A stretch of 64,000 nucleotides of DNA, from contig NC_035439.2 in NCBI RefSeq assembly GCF_002127325.2, forward strand, positions 137,703,901-137,767,900, given 5' to 3'. Both the position numbers and the translations under genes were made by a program. Under the pieces are notes generated by a model. The model made no database searches. It was given only the letters and a program-made list of their open reading frames with translations, and was not told the origin of the DNA. How positions within the stretch are numbered: the first letter of the stretch is position 1; the number at the start of each line of letters is the position of its first letter. Of the stretch, positions 58,132-64,000 are shown piece after piece. The stretch comes from Helianthus annuus (lineage: Eukaryota > Streptophyta > Magnoliopsida > Asterales > Asteraceae).

Positions 58132-59026
58132 GTTGGATATAATGTTCAATTGTCGATTATAATTAAATGTTGCCGTCAAGGTACGACCCAAAGAGTTACA
58201 CTTTGGGCAACGAACATTTAACGGACCGGATCACGAAATAATAAGCGTAATAAAAGAAACGGATAATTATTTAGAATAATTACGGAGAGACAGATTAATA
58301 TTATAATTAATTTGTTAATTATAATTAATATCAGATAATTAAATATGTATATCCATATTGTTAGTTATTAGATAATTAATAATAATGAGATATATTATTT
58401 AATTATGAGATAGTTATGAAGGAGTTGTAATTAGATTAAAACTCCTAATGGTTTAAAATAAAAGATATGAATATCTTTAATAACCATATATAAAGAAAAA
58501 CAAATTTAGATCTCCAGATGAGAGGTACTTTTGACGATATATGGTTTTTGAATAAAAAGAAGTTTTGAGGCTTTCAAAAGTAGAAAAATACCCTAAGCCT
58601 TAAAAGGATCTACGACACTTCAAGATTCCTTTTTTTGATTGCCATCGCAAAAGAAAAGAAAAGAGTGAGGAGGAGAAATTCTTTCTATTGATCTCAGTTC
58701 TTGTGGTCCGTATTTCTTTAATTACGCAAAAAGGTTAGTAAAGTTTTGAACTTTATTTTTTTTAGATTATGGTTTCGTTTGAAATCGTTTCAAACGAACG
58801 AATATGATTTCGTGGTCAACGATCATCTAGCGAGATCATTCGTTGAACCAAGGTGTCTTTCTTGGATGTCACGATTCTTTATTTTATTATAACCTATTTT
58901 GATTGTAATAAAATCACTGGTGGAAACGGTTTAGAACCGAACCTCGTGTACATGTTTTCCGCTGCGTTCAGTTTGTTTGACAAATTGATAAAAATTATTT
59001 TCTAAAAGTTACACGAAATTCCAACA
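58132..59026 (+). repeat. Copia-3 5' LTR
   Basis: 895 bp, starting TGTTGGATATAATG and ending ACGAAATTCCAACA, with a TATA-like catatataaag near 58487. Borders are set by the conventional ends and the adjoining primer site, not by comparison with a second LTR. Confidence 0.85.
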
Positions 59027-59027
59027 G

Positions 59028-59039
59028 TGGTATCAGAGC
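59028..59039 (+). other. Copia-3 primer-binding site (tRNA-iMet)
   Basis: TGGTATCAGAGC one base after the LTR end. Confidence 0.95.
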
Positions 59040-60519
59040 CACCTTACAAATCAAAGTAGGTTATTTTATACATGTGTTTGTAGATCTTTAAAATAGTTAT
59101 AGGATTGCATGCTTAAAATCGAGTAGATTTGGCATAGGATCCTGTCACGTATAATAGTTATAGGCAAGTTTTATTAAGGCCAAACATGAACACTTGTCAA
59201 AGTTCTCTTTGACAAAATACTTGACCTTAACCTATTTAATTTAGCTTAATGATCGTACGATGCAAATCTAGGTAAAGACTTATTTTTATAACACGCGTAC
59301 TAAATTAGTTTTTGAAGCTACGCACGTTAAAATTAAAGAAAATATGAAATATTAAAATAATGATTTGAATATAATCAAACTTTAAGCATTAGACAAAAAT
59401 TGTAACAAACTTTATTGTTAAGAATTTTCGTTTAGAATATTTGAAACAAATTTAGATTTTCTTTTTATTAAAGTTTTTTTTATTGGATTGGATCCAAGAT
59501 TAAGTGGGAGCACAAAAGGGTTTGTGCTACACTTAATGGGCTCGGTTCATATTCTTGGGCTCGAATGAATCGAACATATTCTGAACCCGGAATTGCATAT
59601 TTATTTATTTTATTATGCGTTTTGCCATGAGATGTTTGTTACGTACATAAAATTAATAATTAATACACGATCATTAAAACGACAATTTTAATAAAAGGTT
59701 TATTAAGTATTGGATAGGTAATTAAAATAAACAGTTTATTTTAAAATACAAAAAATCAAAATTGGTTTTTCAAAAAATTAAAAGTTAATTTGAAAACCAT
59801 AATTAATAAAAGTTATTAATTAAAATAAATTTGCGACACGACCAACTTAGATTAAATAGGGTATTTAAAATTAATCGGTCGAGTGATTGAAAGGTGTTTC
59901 AAGTCGTCACAAATTAAAACGTAAAATTGATTTTTACAAAGGAATTGTATAGCCTATGTTCATGCCATAGGCCGTGCAAGTATTTTAAAACGACCCGAAC
60001 TGGTAATTTTAAAATATAACCCAAATTAAAATCGATATTCTACGCCACCCTAAATTAAGAACACCCGAACTGATCTATCCGAACCCCTGGTGCTAGTGTT
60101 TACCCTGCATCCAGGCCTACGGTTTTGGTTAGGGGTAGTTCCGCGATTTCCATGCTTACATGGGCCGGGCTACAGTTCTGATTTGAGGACAAATATCACC
60201 TTTGCGACACGAGAGCGAATGTTAGTGTTTACCCTGCATTCGTCTTCTACGGTTGTGAAAGTGGGTGTAGTTGGGGTTAACGTACCAATGCTTGACAACA
60301 CTCGTCATGCGACCCCAAACCGAGAATTGTGTAGCTGACACAATTGGTGATCGTCACCTACCCTTCAATCTATGCCAGTGAAGAGTGCTAAGTCCATTCA
60401 CTGAGTTATGGGGAGATGGGATCTCATCTTAATTCCTAAAATTTTGTAAATCTTGGGTCAAAATTGAATTAGGTTAATGCATGAAAATTACTAATAAAAT
60501 TTTCTTCTAAATTCTACAG
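59040..60519 (+). other. Copia-3 leader
   Basis: About 1.5 kb of AT-rich non-coding DNA. An imperfect repeat around gtgtttaccctgcat (about 60095 and 60224) is present. It ends ttctaaattctacag immediately before the gag ATG, which looks like a splice acceptor, though no donor was assigned. Confidence 0.6.
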
Positions 60520-63500
60520 ATGTCTACAAACAATTCTGATAACACCAAATTCTCGCTTAAGTCCATCCTTGAAAATGCTAAACTTGATAATTCTAACTTC
60601 ATGGATTGGTACCGCAACCTGAAAATTGTTCTCAGGGCGGAGAAAAAGGCTTATGTCCTTGAAGGACCAATTCCCGAAGCACCTGCTGCTAATACGGGTG
60701 CAGCCCGTAGGACATGGGAAAAACATGTTGATGATTCCCAAGATGTGACATGTCTTAAGCTTGCTATGATGATTCCAGAACTTCAGAAGAATCTGGAAAA
60801 CTTGGGAGCATATGAGATGAGTGAGCAGCTGGAAAACATGTTTCAGCAGCAAGCTCGTCATGAGCGTTTTGAGGTGATGAGATCTCTCATTACATGTCGC
60901 ATGCAGGAAGGTACTTCGGTCAGTTCTCATGTACTGAAAATGAAGTCTTTCGTTGATCAACTGGAGCGTCTGAACGCACCCCTTAGTAATGAGTTAGCTA
61001 CGGATGTGATCCTTAACTCGCTACCCAATTCATATCATCAGTTCGTTTTGAACTATAACATGAATGGGTGGGAAAGAACGATCCCAGAGTTGCATCAGAT
61101 GCTAAAAACTGCTGAGACAAACATCCCAACTAAGGGCAATCCAGTGCTGGCGATCAGGATCCAAGGGAAAAGGCAAGGCGAGTAAGCAAGACAAGGGTAA
61201 AGGCAAAAGGGTTGCCACTCCGAAGGCAAAGCCTCATAAATATGCCAAGTGTTTTCACTCTGATGAGATCGGGCATTGGAAGAGGAATTATCCCAAGTAC
61301 CTGGCTGAGTTGAAGCTTAAGAAGCTGCAAATAGGAGAATCCTCAGGTATACATGTTATTGATCTATTTTCCTTTTCGAGCAAATCTTGGGTGTTTGACA
61401 CTGGATGTGGTTTTCACATTTGTAATGATTTGCAGGGACTAAAAAGGATTAGGAAGCTGAAGCAGGGTGACTTAGAGCTGCACGTTGGGAACGGGCAGAA
61501 TGTTGCTGTGAAGGCAGTTGGAGAATTTATTCTTGAATTACCTTCTGGGTTGTTTATTACTTTAGACAATGTTTTTTATGTTCCTAGTTTGACTAAGAAT
61601 ATTATTTCTGTTTCTGCTTTAAGAGAACAAGGTTTTAATTATGCTTTTGATATTGTTAATGGTAGCATTTCTGCATTTTTAAATGGTTTGTTCTATTTTG
61701 AGGCTAAGCCTCACAATGGTGTCTATGAAATAGATACTTCTAACAATAGATCAAATAATATGGTATGCTCTCTTTCCTCTAAACGTGTTAAAACTAGCTT
61801 TAATCAAACATATCGTTGGCATTGTCGTCTTGGCCATATTAACATCAATCGCATGAGGAAGCTCCGAACCGCAGGGATTCTAGAATCCATGGGTCAGGAG
61901 ACTTATGATTTATGCGAATGTTGTCTAAGTGGCAAGATGACTAAGGCCCCTTTTACCGGAACTAGTGAAAGGGCCAAAGACCTGTTAGGACTCATACATA
62001 CTGATGTATGTGGTCCATTTAGGACTATGTCAAGGAATGGGGAGAGATACTTCGTTATATTTACTGATGATTATAGTAGATATGGATATGTTTATCTTAT
62101 GAAGTTTAAACATGAAACCTTTGAAAAGTTCAAAGAATTCCAAAATGAAGTACATAATCAACTAGGGAAAACGATTAAGGCACTTCGATCCGATCGAGGT
62201 GGTGAATACATTAATCAAGAGTTTGATGAACATCTCAAGAAGTGTGGGATTATATCCCAACTAACTCCACCCGGAACACCACAACTCAATGGTGTGTCTG
62301 AGAGGAGAAATCGAACCTTATTAGATATGGTTCGATCAATGATGTGTCGTACAAACTTACCACACTCTTTTTGGAGTTATGCTCTTGAAACTGCTACACG
62401 TCTTGTGAATATTGCTCTTACTAAAAAGGTAGAAAAGACACCATATGAGATGTGGCATGGTAAACCATCTAAAGTCTCTTACCTTCGCATATGGGGATGT
62501 AACGCTTATGTTACCAGTGAGTCTTCAGACAAACTTGATCCTTGCGGTGAAAAAGTTGTTTTCATTGGATATGCATATCCGGTTGGTTATTATTTCTATA
62601 ATCCTGCTGAAAATAGAGTTTTCACTAAGCGTCGAGGAACATTCCTAGAGGATGAGCTTATGGCGCGAGGAATTGGAGATAATCTTGTGGATCTTGAGGA
62701 AATTCGAGAACCACAAATTAATCAACCAATAGTCGAATCTGCCTCTCAACAAAATGTTGTTGGACCTGAACCTGATAGGATTCAGGAATCTGATGTAACA
62801 CTAGGCGTCCGCAGAAGTATGAGGGATCGTCATGGACCTGATAGGTATTCACCTGATAGGTACGTCTTGATAATTGATCAAGAAGAGCCCTCAACCTACA
62901 AAGCTGCGATTTCAGGTAACGAATCTGAAAAATGGCTCGAAGCCATGGGCGTCGAGATGCAATCCATGTATGACAACCAAGTCTGGGATTTGGTTGAACT
63001 TCCTCCCGAATGTTGGACTGTAGGAAGTAAATGGGTTTTCAAGTTGAAAACAGACATGGATGGAAATGTGCAAACCTATAAGGCTCGGTTGGTTGCTAAA
63101 GGTTTTACTCAGACTCAAGGAGTTGATTATGAGGAAACCCTCTCGCCAGTAGCCATGCTTAAGTCTATTAGGATTCTACTTGCCATAGCCGCGTATTATG
63201 ACTACGAGACATGGCAAATGGATGTCAAAACCGCGTTTCTAAATGGACACCTTACAGAAGATGTCTATATGGAGCAGCCTGAAGGTTTTGTAGATCCTAA
63301 GAATCCAAGGAAAGTTTGCAAGTTGAATAAATCCATTTATGGATTGAAACAAGCATCTCGAAGCTGGAATCTTCATTTTGATCTGAAAATCAAACAGTTT
63401 GGTTTCATTAAAAACGAAGATGAGCCGTGTGTTTACAAGAAGGCAAGTGGGAGTTCTATTACTTTTCTAATCCTGTATGTAGATGACATACTTCTCATTG

Positions 63501-64000
63501 GAAACGATATCCCAATGCTGCAGGACGTTAAATCCTGGCTTGGTAAATGTTTCTCAATGAAGGATCTTGGAGAAGCTGCTTATATTCTAGGAATAAGGAT
63601 TTATAGAGATAGATCTAAGCGGCTACTTGGACTTAGTCAAAGTACATATATTGATAAGGTCATTCGACGTTTTTCAATGCAAGATTCCAAGAAGTGTCTC
63701 TTGCCAATGGCAAGTGGAACCGTACTGAATAGTCATCAATGTCCCAAATTGGACAAAGATAAAGAGGATATGAAAAAGGTTCCATATGCCTCTGCTATCG
63801 GTTCCATCATGTATGCCATGTTATGTACTAGACCGGACGTATCGTTTGCTCTGAGCTTGACTAGCAGATATCAAAAGAATCCTGGTAAAAGTCACTGGAT
63901 TGCTGTGAAAAATATCCTAAAGTACTTAAAAAGAACTAAGGATATGTTTCTGATATTTGGCGGTTTGGAAGAAGAGATGAAAGTAAAGTGTTACACTGAC
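60520..64000 (+). pseudogene. Copia-3 gag-pol with one frame break, 3' end outside the window
   Basis: Gag opens at ATG 60520 (FSLKSILENAKLDNSNFMDW) and stays open to 61185. Homology moves to another frame near 61150-61160 (SKGKGKASKQDKGKGK) and then stays open to the window end. Following it are a zinc knuckle in which two cysteines are lost (CFHSDEIGHWKRNY, expected C-x2-C-x4-H-x4-C), a protease (FDTGCGFHIC), and integrase with HTDVCGPF, SDRGGEY and NGVSERRNRT. RT (YVDDILL) and the start of RNase H complete what is visible. The frame break may be a one-base indel. Together with the broken knuckle it suggests an inactive copy that is otherwise well preserved. Confidence 0.88.

Larger units (their letters stand above)
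58132..64000 (+). mobile_element. Third Ty1/copia element (Copia-3), truncated by the window end
   Basis: A 5' LTR (58132-59026), a tRNA-Met primer-binding site, a 1.5-kb leader and most of gag-pol are present. RNase H has begun when the window ends. Only one frame break was found. The 3' LTR and target duplication cannot be checked. Confidence 0.92.

Overview
The window is nuclear DNA of a flowering plant, most likely a eudicot. The evidence is spliced genes with GT-AG introns, an extra-large G-protein alpha gene (a plant-specific family), and a high load of Ty1/copia and Ty3/gypsy retrotransposons, hAT, MULE and PIF/Harbinger DNA elements and SINEs. The long-LTR chromodomain Gypsy elements and the Au-like SINE tail would fit Asteraceae, but that placement is inference.

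Only three host genes are well supported. (1) A PLP-transferase-fold protein of the plant molybdenum-cofactor-sulfurase-like family lies on the plus strand at 1935-3706 and 10536-11070. It is cut in two by a very young Copia element (3707-10530) whose two 432-bp LTRs look identical and which is flanked by a perfect AGGGA duplication. (2) An XLG1-like gene lies on the minus strand (11906-16905) with eight exons I could place to the base. Its introns carry two foldback MITEs and a hAT element that itself holds a SINE. (3) An intact single-exon JINGUBANG-like WD40 gene lies on the plus strand at 56236-57678.

Between genes 2 and 3 is a nested stack of transposons. The outer shell appears to be a small Pack-MULE-like element (ends 20262 and 51431, imperfect 9-bp duplication) carrying a PHD-finger gene fragment. 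It was hit by a PIF/Harbinger element (20379-22212), a terminal-inverted-repeat element (49719-50819) and a Gypsy solo LTR (22786-49599). The solo LTR holds a decayed Copia element (23759-47261, TSD TGTAC). That Copia holds a Tekay-like chromodomain Gypsy element on the minus strand (28686-45736, TSD TAAAG), whose gag-pol frame is interrupted by another solo LTR (35067-38462, TSD CGGGG). Four of these levels are supported by terminal duplications and the Harbinger insertion by an empty-site copy inside the window.

To the right lie a SINE (51767-52097), a second Harbinger relic (53553-55330), a small hAT-like MITE, the WD40 gene, and a third Copia element (58132 to the window end) with its 5' LTR, primer-binding site and most of gag-pol.

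The most unusual retroelement features are two. In the first Copia element, the only usable gag start codon lies inside the LTR and must be joined to gag-pol by splicing out a 1.6-kb intron that contains the primer-binding site and an 18-unit array, about half of whose units are hairpins. The Tekay-like Gypsy carries an extra Pro/Arg-rich, coiled-coil-ended reading frame upstream of gag.
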